DNA of 64,000 nt from Arsenicibacter rosenii (GTDB lineage: Bacteria > Bacteroidota > Bacteroidia > Cytophagales > Spirosomataceae). The position numbers were made by a program, and so were the translations under genes. The notes beneath the pieces were generated by a model. The model made no database searches and was not told where the DNA came from. It worked only from the letters and a program-made list of their open reading frames with translations. The DNA lies in the NCBI RefSeq assembly GCF_001870735.1, contig NZ_MORL01000007.1:62001-126000 (forward strand), given 5' to 3'. This document shows positions 46,174-55,176 of this stretch, one piece after another; the stretch's first letter is position 1, and the number at the start of each line of letters is the position of its first letter.

Positions 46174-47184
46174 ATGCTGACCCGAATCCTTTTCTCTACG
46201 CTCATTCTGGTGGCTGTCTGTACGGCGGCTGCTACTGCTCAGCAACGTCAACCGCCGGTGGGCCGGCCGCCGGTACGGGTTATTTTCGACACAGACATGG
46301 GCCCGGACTACGACGATGTGGGAGCCATCGCCCTGCTGCATGCGCTGGCCGACAGCGGGCAGGCACAGATTCTGGCGACCGTCGCCAGCACCACCTACCC
46401 GCGGGTGGCAGCGGTGCTGGATGTGTTCAATACCTACTTCAAGCGTCCGCGTATACCCATCGGCGTACCCAAAGGCGCGGCAGTAAACGAAGGGGATTTT
46501 CAGCATTGGTCCGACACGCTGGTGGTTCGCTACCCGCACCGTATCACGCGAAATGATCAGGCGGCCGATGCCGTAACCGTTTACCGACAGGTACTGGCCC
46601 GGCAACCCGACCACAGTGTCACGATTGTCACCGTTGGCTTTCTGACCAATCTGGCCAACCTGCTGGCCTCGCCCGGCGACCGGTACTCACCGCTGACCGG
46701 TCGGGAGCTGGTTGCGCGGAAAGTGGCCCGGCTGGTGAGTATGGCGGGCTGGTTTCCCAACGGCCGCGAGTTCAACGTCCATAAAGATGCCGGCGCCTCT
46801 CAGCAGGTGTTCGGGCAGTGGCCGACGGAGGTCATCCTGAGCGGGTTTGATATCGGGAAGGAAATTAAAACGGGCCTGCCGCTGGTGCAGAATCCGGCTA
46901 TCCGGAACAGCCCGGTTAAGGATGTGTTTGCCATTTGCCTGCCCAAAGCGGAAGGCGACCGTAATGGCCGCATGAGCTGGGATCAGACCGCCGTGCTGGT
47001 CGCCATTAAGGGCACCACGGGTTACTACACCCTGAAACCGGGACGGATGCGGGTGGCCGCCGACGGATCAAATACCTGGGATGAGCAGGGGAAGGGCCAT
47101 TTTTACCTTGTTCCTGCCATGCCGGTGCCACAGGTAACGGCGCTTATTGACCGGCTTATGCAGCATCAGCCGGCCGGAAAATAA
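46174..47184 (+). CDS. Secreted inosine-uridine-type nucleoside hydrolase
   Basis: 336 residues from the ATG at 46174 (signal MLTRILFSTLILVAVCTAAA). In-frame ATGs at 46114 and 46153 also exist. The Ca2+-binding DTDMGPDYDDVGAI is the family hallmark. VTVGFLTNLANLL and the C-terminal MSWDQTAVLVAIKG also fit. It cleaves the N-glycosidic bond of nucleosides to a base and a pentose. With a secreted phosphoesterase transcribed from the same divergent spacer it could salvage nucleotides in the periplasm. Confidence 0.92.
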   Translation: MLTRILFSTLILVAVCTAAATAQQRQPPVGRPPVRVIFDTDMGPDYDDVGAIALLHALADSGQAQILATVASTTYPRVAAVLDVFNTYFKRPRIPIGVPKGAAVNEGDFQHWSDTLVVRYPHRITRNDQAADAVTVYRQVLARQPDHSVTIVTVGFLTNLANLLASPGDRYSPLTGRELVARKVARLVSMAGWFPNGREFNVHKDAGASQQVFGQWPTEVILSGFDIGKEIKTGLPLVQNPAIRNSPVKDVFAICLPKAEGDRNGRMSWDQTAVLVAIKGTTGYYTLKPGRMRVAADGSNTWDEQGKGHFYLVPAMPVPQVTALIDRLMQHQPAGK

Positions 47185-47271
47185 GAAACTGAACGAAGCT
47201 ACAGGCCAGTGGTTTACGGGTAAATGCTGCCGGCTGGCGGCACAACACCAACCCCTTTTCCCTGTACCATT

Positions 47272-48087
47272 ATGAACCGTATCTCAATTTGGGCACATCG
47301 CCATGCGCTGCCGGCAATCGGCCTGATTATTCTGTTTGAAACCCTGAATGCACTGCTCGGCGTGACCATCGGGGCCGGTGTCTGGACCGCAGAACAACCG
47401 GCAGCGGGGCTGTCGCCGTGGGTATTGCACGGACTGGTAGCGCTGCTGGTCGGGGTTGCCGCCGGTATGCAGGACTACGGGAAAATTGTCGGGCAGCTAT
47501 CGCGCCGGATGAAGCATGCCGGTCTGTTTGGCGCCTTTACGCTGAATTTATGCGTTTTCATGGCCTGCGGGGCGATTTGGGCAGAACGTTCGCAGACCCT
47601 GCATCCGTCGGGCGGGCTGGGCAGTTACAGCCGTATCGAGACCATCAGTGATTCGGGGCGGGCGGTTCGTACTACGGAAAACGATTATGTCCGCGAAAAA
47701 GCGTTGCGGCAGGAAAAGAAGGCCAACGTATTCCGGACCCTGCTCCGCCGCGATGACCCGCCAGCCGGCAAGGACCTGACCGGTACCCGGATTGGCTACA
47801 TCTTTTTGTTTTTACTGGGCCTGACGCTGGCCTATTTCTCGGTGCCGCTGGCCTGCGGGCTGCTCTGTGCCGAAAAGGCCTTTCTGGCTGCACTGGTGTT
47901 TTTGCTGGGAACGGGTGTGCTCTCGGGCGGTATTTATTTCCTGATCCGCGCGCTGAAACCTGACCTGACGCTCTACCGCGACATGGCCCGCGACGAACGC
48001 AAACGCGAAGGCCGCCGCTATCTCCGGACCTGGCTGGCTACCCTTGGCGGCGTGGTATTGCTGGGGCTGCTGGCGTCGGTATTGTAA
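47272..48087 (+). CDS. Multi-pass membrane protein, unknown
   Basis: 271 residues from the ATG at 47272; an ATG at 47224 is in frame but precedes a non-signal-like stretch. Hydrophobic helices lie at ~12-32, ~48-65, ~82-102 (FGAFTLNLCVFMACGAIWAE), ~166-190 (GYIFLFLLGLTLAYFSVPLA), ~195-220 and ~253-270 (LATLGGVVLLGLLASVL), with a charged loop at ~130-165. I do not recognise the family. A decayed partial copy lies at about 54143-54270. Confidence 0.75.
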   Translation: MNRISIWAHRHALPAIGLIILFETLNALLGVTIGAGVWTAEQPAAGLSPWVLHGLVALLVGVAAGMQDYGKIVGQLSRRMKHAGLFGAFTLNLCVFMACGAIWAERSQTLHPSGGLGSYSRIETISDSGRAVRTTENDYVREKALRQEKKANVFRTLLRRDDPPAGKDLTGTRIGYIFLFLLGLTLAYFSVPLACGLLCAEKAFLAALVFLLGTGVLSGGIYFLIRALKPDLTLYRDMARDERKREGRRYLRTWLATLGGVVLLGLLASVL

Positions 48088-48128
48088 AGAAGGATTACGA
48101 TAGTTTTACGGATGCCGGGAATAAGGAT

Positions 48129-48518
48129 TTATCGTTTGCTGTCCTGTTTTCCGTTGTCATCACAGTATCCTTTGTTGTCTGTTTTCATATTCTGAACACC
48201 CCATTGATACATACTGTCAATTACAGGTAATAAGGTTTTACCATAGTCAGTTATGCTATATTCTACTCTTGGTGGAATTTCGGGAAAAATTATCCTGTCA
48301 ATAATGCCGTCCGCTTCCAGTTCTCTTAACTGGTTTGTTAACGTCTGCTTACTTATTTCGGTTATGTTTTTCAGCAACATACTGTAACGGTTTCTGTCTG
48401 TCCGTATCATGTGAATGATGCTTGGTTTCCATTTTCCCCCAATAATATTCATACAATATACGACAGGGCAATTCCCGGGTGTAAACTCTTTTGTCTTTCT
48501 GATTACGGTACTTTCCAT
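48129..48518 (-). CDS. HxlR family transcriptional regulator
   Basis: 129 residues. The winged helix shows NCPVVYCMNIIGGKWKPSII, ISKQTLTNQLRELEADGIID and FPEIPPRVEYSITDYGKTL, all typical. HxlR proteins often sense electrophiles or quinones through a Cys (here NCPV, ~17-20). It is divergent from a quinone-oxidoreductase-like gene and probably controls it. Base composition is more AT-rich than the genes to its left, suggesting transfer of the pair. Confidence 0.92.
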   Translation of the reverse strand: MESTVIRKTKEFTPGNCPVVYCMNIIGGKWKPSIIHMIRTDRNRYSMLLKNITEISKQTLTNQLRELEADGIIDRIIFPEIPPRVEYSITDYGKTLLPVIDSMYQWGVQNMKTDNKGYCDDNGKQDSKR

Positions 48519-48580
48519 TAGTCTATTATTTTAGCCTATGCCCGGATTATTGGCAATACAGGTTATTTAGGCAAAGGTAG

Positions 48581-48588
48581 TAAGTTTG
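48581..48588 (+). promoter_or_regulatory. Candidate -7 box of the quinone-oxidoreductase-like gene
   Basis: TAAGTTTG matches TAnnTTTG, 31 nt upstream of the start codon at 48620, in the 101-nt divergent spacer with the HxlR gene. The upstream -33 element is weak. Confidence 0.4.
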
Positions 48589-48619
48589 TACGATCAAACG
48601 ATTTTAATAGAAAACGTAA

Positions 48620-49543
48620 ATGAAAGCGATACAATACAATGACTTTGGCTCATCCGATGTGCTGGTACTTAATGAAATACCGCAACCAGAACTCAAAACA
48701 GCCGATGATGTTTTGATACAGGTAAAGGCGGCAAGCGTAAACCCGCTGGACATTAAAATCCGGATGGGGTATATGCAACAAATGCGACCGGTTCAGTTGC
48801 CGTTTGTCCCGGGGTTAGATGCTGCGGGCATTGTGGTAGCCGTTGGCGATAATGTTAAAAATTTTACAGTCGGAGATGAAGTGATGGCAGTAACCATGGC
48901 GAATGCTTATGCAGAGTTTGTGGTTGCTAATCAGAACTTTGTGTCTCACAAGCCCAGTAATATTACCTTTGAAGAAGCCACTTCTCTGGCCGTAAACATT
49001 GGTACCGCAGAAAGTATTTTGTTTACCGAAGGGAAATTAGAGGAAGGACAAAAAGTGCTGATTCAAGGGGCTGCCGGTTCGGTAGGAGCCACGATGGTAC
49101 AGCTGGCAAAAAACAAAGGACTTTATGTATATGCCACCGCATCGGGCAGGGGCGTAGATATAGTAAAGGAGCTGGGGGCTGATGAGGTTTTTGATTATAA
49201 AACAACTGATATCTCAAAGCAAGGCATTGCCGTAGATTTGGTCGCAGATTGTGCTGGCGGACCTTCACAAGCCAGCTTATTTGACGTACTAAAACAAGGT
49301 GGAAAGTTATTGAGCATCGCAGCAATGCCTTCGCCGGAATTAGCCCGGCAATATCAGGTTGACGCCCGGTTTGTTTCGTCAAACCTCACGTCTAAAAGTT
49401 TAGAAAACGGATTGCAATTGGTAAAAGAGGGCAAAATTAAAGCGTTTGTCTCAAAAATAGTTCCGTTGGCAGAAGCGGCACAAGCCCAGGATTTTGTTTC
49501 GGCAGGTGGCGTAAATGGGAAGGTAGTTTTAGCCGTTAGTTAA
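48620..49543 (+). CDS. NADP-dependent medium-chain dehydrogenase/quinone oxidoreductase
   Basis: 307 residues. The N-terminal GroES-like domain (MKAIQYNDFGSSDVLVLNEI, VKAASVNPLDIKIRMG) and the Rossmann motif VLIQGAAGSVGATMVQLAKN (~145-165) place it with zinc-independent quinone oxidoreductases. No Zn-ligand Cys set is seen. It reduces quinones or enones with NADPH. The divergent HxlR regulator suggests induction by reactive electrophiles. Confidence 0.92.
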   Translation: MKAIQYNDFGSSDVLVLNEIPQPELKTADDVLIQVKAASVNPLDIKIRMGYMQQMRPVQLPFVPGLDAAGIVVAVGDNVKNFTVGDEVMAVTMANAYAEFVVANQNFVSHKPSNITFEEATSLAVNIGTAESILFTEGKLEEGQKVLIQGAAGSVGATMVQLAKNKGLYVYATASGRGVDIVKELGADEVFDYKTTDISKQGIAVDLVADCAGGPSQASLFDVLKQGGKLLSIAAMPSPELARQYQVDARFVSSNLTSKSLENGLQLVKEGKIKAFVSKIVPLAEAAQAQDFVSAGGVNGKVVLAVS

Positions 49544-49576
49544 TTTGTTTTTTCAAGGGAGTAGTCACTTTTTATA

Positions 49577-49624
49577 CGTAATCAGATGAGAAATATTCCG
49601 GCATAAATTTCTCATCTGATTACG
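49577..49624. terminator. 18-bp hairpin between convergent genes
   Basis: CGTAATCAGATGAGAAAT (49577-49594) and its exact complement at 49607-49624 with a 12-nt loop. It lies 34 nt after the quinone-oxidoreductase-like gene stop and probably ends that transcript. Confidence 0.75.
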
Positions 49625-49637
49625 TTCGGACAGACCC

Positions 49638-49694
49638 GACCTCCATCCGGCACCGCTACTGGTTTGTCAGGGAGAGCCGTGCCGGATGGAGGTC
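49638..49694. terminator. 16-bp hairpin before the Kelch-like gene stop
   Basis: GACCTCCATCCGGCAC (49638-49653) and GTGCCGGATGGAGGTC (49679-49694) are exact complements with a 25-nt loop. It probably belongs to the minus-strand Kelch-like gene. There is no T-run. Confidence 0.6.
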
Positions 49695-49738
49695 TGAATT
49701 GCTGGTGTGCCTTTCAGTGTTTGGCCAACACGTTCAGC

Positions 49739-51199
49739 TCATCGGTTCAGATATACTTCGTATAGTTTATTATTGGCAAATGTGGGGTTGAATTCACTGC
49801 TTTGCGGGGCCGTAGCAACGATGCCCCCATACACCCATCCCAGCAATATGCGTCCCGAACCCAGTTTATCGTAGTCGATAATCCCCTTCGTACCGGGATA
49901 AATCGGTGTATTGGTCGCCGGGATGAACACAGCATCAGACCCGATATAGCCGGGTAAAGTTGGGGTTTGCTGAGGAATTTCATAGGTTGTAAAGTCAGCG
50001 TTTCGGACAATAGTTGTGGCCCAATTGCTGAATGGCATGAAATTCAGCAGGTTACTTTCTTCAAGTTTGCCTTTTTTGTCATAGTAATAAAAGGTAATAC
50101 CTCCCAGCAAGGATGTCATCATCTGGCGGGTGCGTGACGAATAGAGCCCGATGTGCGCACAGTCGTACAGGTTAAAGGACTGTTTATACGTTGTATCAAT
50201 ACCAAAATAAGGGCTGCCGGCAGGTGTCTGGAACATATAGATCGGGTTAAGATACGCGCCTGACTGCTGCGTGAATACCCCACCGTATACGGTCAGACCG
50301 GTAGTATTATCAGGCATCACAGTTTCAACTACATTCAGGTCGCGCCGATGAAACTGATCCGACAGAAAAGCACCGCTCCATGGAGCGTTATACGCCTGGT
50401 AATTCTGAATAGACAGGCTACTGCCGGTGTTGCCGATCTGAAACCTGCGGACTTGCTGCGAGTAAATACCCGTAACGCCTCCTCTGTACTGAGTATTATA
50501 ATTATGCCCCATAACGAGGTAAAACCAGTTTCCCAGCTTGTGGAGCGAGCCGCCCGTAATGCGCATCCGTTCATCGGTGACAGCTAGAATACTGGCCGCT
50601 AATGCGCCCGGGTTGTTGCTTTGAATGGCATTGATTGCGTTGGGCACATTAATGGCCGTGAGGGTCGGGAAGGTCTGATAGCAGGCGGCCGAATCGTTGC
50701 CACAGCTGGAGCCGTAGCCACCGATACAATACAACACGTTACCATCCTGCTCATACTCCATGTTGGAGCTGGATAACTGACCTTTGACCGCAGCCGGGAC
50801 GGGCAAACTCCAGACCTTCTGATTAGCTACATCCAGCACAAACATATTGGTATTGCTGTATTTGGTCGGGAAGGTGCTTTCATTATCAGACGTGCCGTGA
50901 AAACCATTTGTCCGGCCACCTATCAGGAGCAGATAGCCTTGAAACTGACCCATCGCATACGATTGCAGGGTAGGCGCTCCGGTCCAGCTTATCGCAGACA
51001 TCTGGATCGAAAAGGGGGCTGACGCAGGCACATTGGTCGCTTTCTGACTGAAAATACGGCCTGTATTCTGGTTAGCGGCTGTCGTAGCCGACAGCACGCT
51101 GGTGGTTGCGGGCCTGCGCTTTGTTTTGGCGTTCTGCGCAAAAGCCTGATTCGCTACGGTCAGTACGACCGCCAGCAGGATGCTTAAACAGGATTTCAT
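49739..51199 (-). CDS. Secreted Kelch-like beta-propeller protein, unknown function
   Basis: 486 residues from the ATG at 51199 (signal MKSCLSILLAVVLTVANQAF ending FAQ); the frame is open to 51229. Kelch-like strands recur: GYLLLIGGRTNGFHGTSD, NMFVLDVANQKVWSLPVPA, VLYCIGGYGSSCGNDSA, LHKLGNWFYLVMGHNYN. No catalytic motif is seen. The gene starts 22 nt after the stop of the VioB-like gene and is probably co-transcribed with it, so the two may work together. Confidence 0.7.
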   Translation of the reverse strand: MKSCLSILLAVVLTVANQAFAQNAKTKRRPATTSVLSATTAANQNTGRIFSQKATNVPASAPFSIQMSAISWTGAPTLQSYAMGQFQGYLLLIGGRTNGFHGTSDNESTFPTKYSNTNMFVLDVANQKVWSLPVPAAVKGQLSSSNMEYEQDGNVLYCIGGYGSSCGNDSAACYQTFPTLTAINVPNAINAIQSNNPGALAASILAVTDERMRITGGSLHKLGNWFYLVMGHNYNTQYRGGVTGIYSQQVRRFQIGNTGSSLSIQNYQAYNAPWSGAFLSDQFHRRDLNVVETVMPDNTTGLTVYGGVFTQQSGAYLNPIYMFQTPAGSPYFGIDTTYKQSFNLYDCAHIGLYSSRTRQMMTSLLGGITFYYYDKKGKLEESNLLNFMPFSNWATTIVRNADFTTYEIPQQTPTLPGYIGSDAVFIPATNTPIYPGTKGIIDYDKLGSGRILLGWVYGGIVATAPQSSEFNPTFANNKLYEVYLNR

Positions 51200-51221
51200 G
51201 ATGCTTGATCGGATTGAGTGG

Positions 51222-53252
51222 TTAAACAACTGGTGAAGGAGCGTTGGTATTCCCGAAAAACTTCAGGCACCAGGCCGTCAGCAGGGTTCGCCGGGAGGCA
51301 GAGAGGTCGCGCGTACGTGGCATGGCTTCCGACAGGGCCCAGTAGTCAAGGCTGATGCGTTGCATAAGCCGGCCGGCCATTTCGGCATCGTTCCAATACG
51401 TCGGGTCATTGAGCGGAATACGCATACTCATGGCCGGGTACAGCAGGTAATAGTTTCTCAGTACTTCGTTGTAAATGACATCAAACGTCAGGAGCTCATT
51501 ACCAACCGGTTGCGGGTCCTCCGGATTGACATAGTACTGACTATAGTCGACGTTATTGGGTAGTATCCGGATATTGATAATCGGAAATGTCAGCAGACTG
51601 AATTGCCCGTAGGAAAGTGGCGGCAGTGAGTAGGTGGCCGGTACGGCCGTTATCAGGCGGTTCCCGGGACTATCGACGGGGAGCGAAATGGGTTGGCCGG
51701 ATGTGTACGGCAGCATCAGCGGTTGCCGGTTGCCGGGTTGCTGATTCGGCGTTGTATCATAGTACCACAGCGCCAGCGGTGTGTTGGTGTCGATGGCTCC
51801 TTTGCGGAAAACCGTAAACGAAATTTCTGTCGTATCGGCCCCATAGTCCCTGAACTGGCTGGTTGTGGCTACGGTGGTATCCTGCTCGGCATACACCCCC
51901 GATTGGTCGGATACGACGTAGTATATCGATTCGTACAGCAACGTTCCGTAGGTTGGGCTGCTTATTGCCAGCGTTCCATCCTGTATGGCTGTCAGCAGGC
52001 CGGCGTCGAAAGGGAAGTCGAACAGCCAGCCTGTCTTGTCGTTATCCATATCCGTGTACGGAATAGACGCAATTGTGGTTGTATTGCCCTGATACACAAT
52101 ATCAAGGCATAAGGTGCCGAAATCGTATTTAGGGTTGGTACTGGTCTCCATGGGGTCATACGAACCTGCATACTTTTCGGGTAGACTGGCCGACAGATCA
52201 ATGGAGACGACGTAGTTTACCGGGTCGATGGTGGCAATAGCCGGTGCCAGGGCAACGGCGGGCCCATTGGCCCGGCAGCCGGCCGGAACCGGTATCGTAT
52301 TGGTGCCCGGGATCAGGTAACGCCCCGTCGGCGCCGACTTCATTTCCCCCTCAAACCAGGGAGCTATCGTTCCCTGAAGCTGAACGTAGGTAGGATTCAG
52401 CCCCTTTTTCGCATACAGGGCTTCAATCTGATCGAACCACGTGTCGCCCGGATAGTTAAACGTATTGATTCCCTGCATAGACCGGAACATAACCATCCGG
52501 CAGACAACCCCTGCCAATGGTTGCCCTGACGGTGACCGGTTTGGCATACCATCGAGAATAGGTTGCCCCTGCAGCTCGCTGAGCGGAATAACACACTGGA
52601 AAGATGCCGCCGCTCCATTGGGTCCCGTCAGATTCACGTTTCGCTGAAAATTAATCCAGCGTGTGATCGCCTTACTGGGTTTGCCCGAAAAAAGAAAGCT
52701 GTTTCCCGACTGCAGTGAGAGGAAATCGGCGAAGATTTGCGAGTTACTGGGGTCTTCCGGGTTGATGTCGATGAGCATTCCGGTGCTGCGCCCTGTTTGG
52801 TCCGGGCGGTTGTTAAACGAAAGCGTAGCGGTTTGCAGCTCGCTGAGCAGGTAGTCCGGAATGATCTTGTCCGGATCCGTTACCCCCTGCACCGCAACGC
52901 CCATCATCGTCAGGCCCATATCGCCATAAAAGTTCCATTCAGCAGGAATGAGGTATGTAGGAGCATCGGCTGTGGCTGTACTGCCCTCGCTACGGGCCAT
53001 TTGCAGCGCGGTTGTCTTTGCCGGCGGATCGCTGAAGGTTCCCTTGGTCTGTACCCAGGTAATCCATTCGTCGTCGGTCATGCCATACATAAGGGGCTGA
53101 ACGTTAACGGAGTCGGCCAGGCGGACAGGCTGCCCTGCATATTGACTTCCGGGGGGGAATACGTCATTGGAATAGTCGTCATTATTGGCCGTGCCGACAT
53201 TGACAGCCATCAACCCTTTGATGTTGATGCGCGGGAAATTAAAAATACTCAT
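51222..53252 (-). CDS. Stand-alone protein resembling the N-terminal half of VioB
   Basis: 676 residues, with no signal peptide. From memory of VioB (violacein pathway iminophenyl-pyruvate dimer synthase family), the N-terminus here, MSIFNFPRINIKGLMAVNV then TAN, closely follows VioB's MSILDFPRIHFRG...VN..TAN. Near the C-terminus LRNYYLLYPAMSMRIPL and MPRTRDLSASRRTLL follow VioB's YYELVYPFMSDKVFSL and MPSTRELSAPKARLF. The ferritin-like catalytic half of VioB is absent: the protein stops just after this region. The function is unknown. The partner gene downstream encodes a secreted Kelch-like protein. Confidence 0.6.
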   Translation of the reverse strand: MSIFNFPRINIKGLMAVNVGTANNDDYSNDVFPPGSQYAGQPVRLADSVNVQPLMYGMTDDEWITWVQTKGTFSDPPAKTTALQMARSEGSTATADAPTYLIPAEWNFYGDMGLTMMGVAVQGVTDPDKIIPDYLLSELQTATLSFNNRPDQTGRSTGMLIDINPEDPSNSQIFADFLSLQSGNSFLFSGKPSKAITRWINFQRNVNLTGPNGAAASFQCVIPLSELQGQPILDGMPNRSPSGQPLAGVVCRMVMFRSMQGINTFNYPGDTWFDQIEALYAKKGLNPTYVQLQGTIAPWFEGEMKSAPTGRYLIPGTNTIPVPAGCRANGPAVALAPAIATIDPVNYVVSIDLSASLPEKYAGSYDPMETSTNPKYDFGTLCLDIVYQGNTTTIASIPYTDMDNDKTGWLFDFPFDAGLLTAIQDGTLAISSPTYGTLLYESIYYVVSDQSGVYAEQDTTVATTSQFRDYGADTTEISFTVFRKGAIDTNTPLALWYYDTTPNQQPGNRQPLMLPYTSGQPISLPVDSPGNRLITAVPATYSLPPLSYGQFSLLTFPIINIRILPNNVDYSQYYVNPEDPQPVGNELLTFDVIYNEVLRNYYLLYPAMSMRIPLNDPTYWNDAEMAGRLMQRISLDYWALSEAMPRTRDLSASRRTLLTAWCLKFFGNTNAPSPVV

Positions 53253-53341
53253 ATGGATAAAGGTTTAAGAATAAGAAAAGGAATATAAAGGCAGGGTAAT
53301 AGAAAGGCGGGGTATCGCTTATAGATGTGATAAAGGGGAGG

Positions 53342-53962
53342 TCAGTCTTGCCAACGTTGCCCCCACTTCCAGCACAAACCAGATACGATCATGACGAGTA
53401 TAAAAGCCAGAAGCGCTTGCTGGAAGTTAGTGGCAAACGCGCCGGCCAGGGCAAACAGTAAGCAGGCAGGAAGGTGTCCCAGCAGCGAGTAGATGACCAT
53501 TCCGGAGAAGGAGACACCACTAATGCCGGCCCACAAGCTGATTGTTTCGGAAAGGAGCGGGATGGGTCTGGAAATTACAATCGCAATAACCCCGTATTGC
53601 CGGCAAAACGCCTGCACACGTAACTGCGTTTCGGGGCTAAGACGCCTGTTGATGTACTGTCGGCTGCTTCGGCCCAGATAGAAACCAAGAATAGACGAGG
53701 CCATGACACCAGTTAAGGAAACCAGCATTCCCGAAAACCAGCCGAAAAGCATTCCGTTACCCAGCAGCAATAAACTTGATGGAATCGGTAAAACCACATC
53801 CAGACTCAGCAAGCCTATGCTTATACCCATAGCCTGCAGTGGATCGAGTAGATGCAACTGGCGTATAGGACCATCATAATCGATCCCAACGTTACTTAAC
53901 AGGAGAAATGAAACCAGAAAAATCAGGAAGGTTATCCCTAGTGCAGATAGTAGTTTTTTCAT
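53342..53962 (-). CDS. TVP38/TMEM64 (DedA-like, VTT-domain) membrane protein
   Basis: 206 residues. Hydrophobic helices flank the family motif region LPIPSSLLLLGNGMLFGWFS and VMASSILGFYLGRSSRQYIN, followed by AIVISRPIPLLSETISLWAG and two C-terminal helices. Family members are inner-membrane proteins, some with lipid scramblase or transport roles. It lies 90 nt upstream of the VioB-like gene on the same strand and may share its transcript. The region upstream of its start (53963-54130) is very AT-rich. Confidence 0.88.
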   Translation of the reverse strand: MKKLLSALGITFLIFLVSFLLLSNVGIDYDGPIRQLHLLDPLQAMGISIGLLSLDVVLPIPSSLLLLGNGMLFGWFSGMLVSLTGVMASSILGFYLGRSSRQYINRRLSPETQLRVQAFCRQYGVIAIVISRPIPLLSETISLWAGISGVSFSGMVIYSLLGHLPACLLFALAGAFATNFQQALLAFILVMIVSGLCWKWGQRWQD

Positions 53963-54142
53963 GTTTACATTAAATGGTGAAACTAATGAAGTAATACACT
54001 ACTAATTATAAAAGATTCTTATATGTATTTTTTCAATGATTATATAAAATTAGAGATAAAAAAATATACTATTTATGTATAGTCGTAAATAATTTTTATA
54101 AGTAAATATATAAATGGTTTAGTTTTACTAAGTACCTGTTTG
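53963..54142. other. Very AT-rich spacer without genes
   Basis: About 160 nt of mostly A/T sequence upstream of the TVP38 gene (ATATGTATTTTTTCAATGAT and similar). It probably contains that gene's promoter. No ORF or clear promoter consensus was identified. Right of it is a degenerate gene copy. Confidence 0.4.
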
Positions 54143-54270
54143 GCGATGACCCACCGGCCTGGCCGACAAGGACCTGACCGGACCTGCGGACTGCCGGGTG
54201 CCGAAAAGGTGTTTCCGGCCGCGCCGGGTAGCGTGGTATTGCCGGGGCTGCCGGCGTCGGTATTGTAAGG
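54143..54270 (+). pseudogene. Decayed partial copy of the 47272-48087 membrane-protein gene
   Basis: GCGATGACCCACCGG...AAGGACCTGACCGG matches 47751 onward (CGATGACCCGCCAGC...AAGGACCTGACCGG). GGGTGCCGAAAAGG matches the stretch near 47868, and GGCGTCGGTATTGTAAGG matches the gene's last codons and stop at 48072-48090. Internal segments are deleted, so the copy cannot encode the protein. It reads in the same strand sense as the parent. Confidence 0.75.
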
Positions 54271-54380
54271 GGAAGAGATTTATGGGTATTCTCCCGGTGC
54301 TGACAGGCGGGGTGCCGGGGACATGTGTAATTGCGTGTGTGGAACTAAGGAGTTAGTAGCTCCTGATCGTTTTCAGATAA

Positions 54381-54432
54381 TTAGCCGGTCTCCGACCGGC
54401 TAACGTACGGGCGTAGGTTAACCTACGCCCGT
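54381..54432. repeat. ACCTACG/ACCGGTC composite repeat, copy 2 (two hairpins)
   Basis: Hairpin one is TTAGCCGGTC/GACCGGCTAA (54381-54403, 3-nt loop). Hairpin two is a 26-bp perfect palindrome with GGGCGTAGGTTAACCTACGC inside (54407-54432). They lie 41 nt after the stop of the minus-strand secreted-protein gene. Related modules are at 25395-25428, 56140-56174 and 58036-58052. Confidence 0.75.
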
Positions 54433-54473
54433 GCGGCTGTGGTAAAGGTAGCAGTAAGGGCCACACGCTTTAC

Positions 54474-55016
54474 TCAGCAACCACCTTTGCGGGGGGCGCG
54501 TTTGTAAAGTAGTTTGCCGTCCCGCGCTACATAGTCGCCCGCTACGATTGGATAGGCATACTTGGGTGCGTACGAGACAGCATGGCTTTTGATACGGATT
54601 TTGTCATTAACCTTCAGGCTATGCAGTTGCCTGAATTCGCCGGATTGCTCCGGCCCGAAACTAAGAATATACTCCTCACCGTCAATCCGGACCATCACGC
54701 CGAAACCTAACCGTGAACCCGGCGGAAGCGAAAGTGACGAGACAACTGCCTCCATGTTGCTCGAATCACGGATCGGGTTTCTTAGTTTAGCCGCACCGGC
54801 AAGCACCTTTTTCCCTGCGGGAGACGCTTTCCAGTTTACGAACGTTATCCCTTCAGGTGTAGCCTCCCATTTTTCCCGTGCCGTTTTCCGCTCAGCAGCA
54901 GTGAGCGGTTTTGCGGTTGCTTTTTCAGACGGTTCATTGCTGAATCCGTGATTAGCCAGTACCAGTCCGCTTACCAGAACCGGCACTACGATCAGTGCAT
55001 AGATACCCTTTTTCAT
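54474..55016 (-). CDS. Small secreted protein, unknown function
   Basis: 180 residues from the ATG at 55016, which begins a signal-like stretch (MKKGIYALIVVPVLVSGLVL); the open frame up to 55304 overlaps the divergent gene and is unlikely to be used. After a helical Lys/Ala-rich region (~30-85) comes a beta-rich domain with MVRIDGEEYILSFGPEQSGE and LKVNDKIRIKSHAVSYAPKY. I do not recognise the family. It is divergent from a membrane-anchored regulator, 160 nt apart, so it may be that regulator's target. Confidence 0.7.
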   Translation of the reverse strand: MKKGIYALIVVPVLVSGLVLANHGFSNEPSEKATAKPLTAAERKTAREKWEATPEGITFVNWKASPAGKKVLAGAAKLRNPIRDSSNMEAVVSSLSLPPGSRLGFGVMVRIDGEEYILSFGPEQSGEFRQLHSLKVNDKIRIKSHAVSYAPKYAYPIVAGDYVARDGKLLYKRAPRKGGC

Positions 55017-55176
55017 ATTTTTTGTAGTTTTAAACAACGTAACGCAATCGTCTGACAGATCAAATCCGGTGAAGATATGGTAACGTTTGTGCAACAAACA
55101 TACACGGGTGGTGTGCAAACGGAGGCCCCCGGATTGTAAATAATCGTGTAAACTTTGTAAATAATTTCCTGACACT

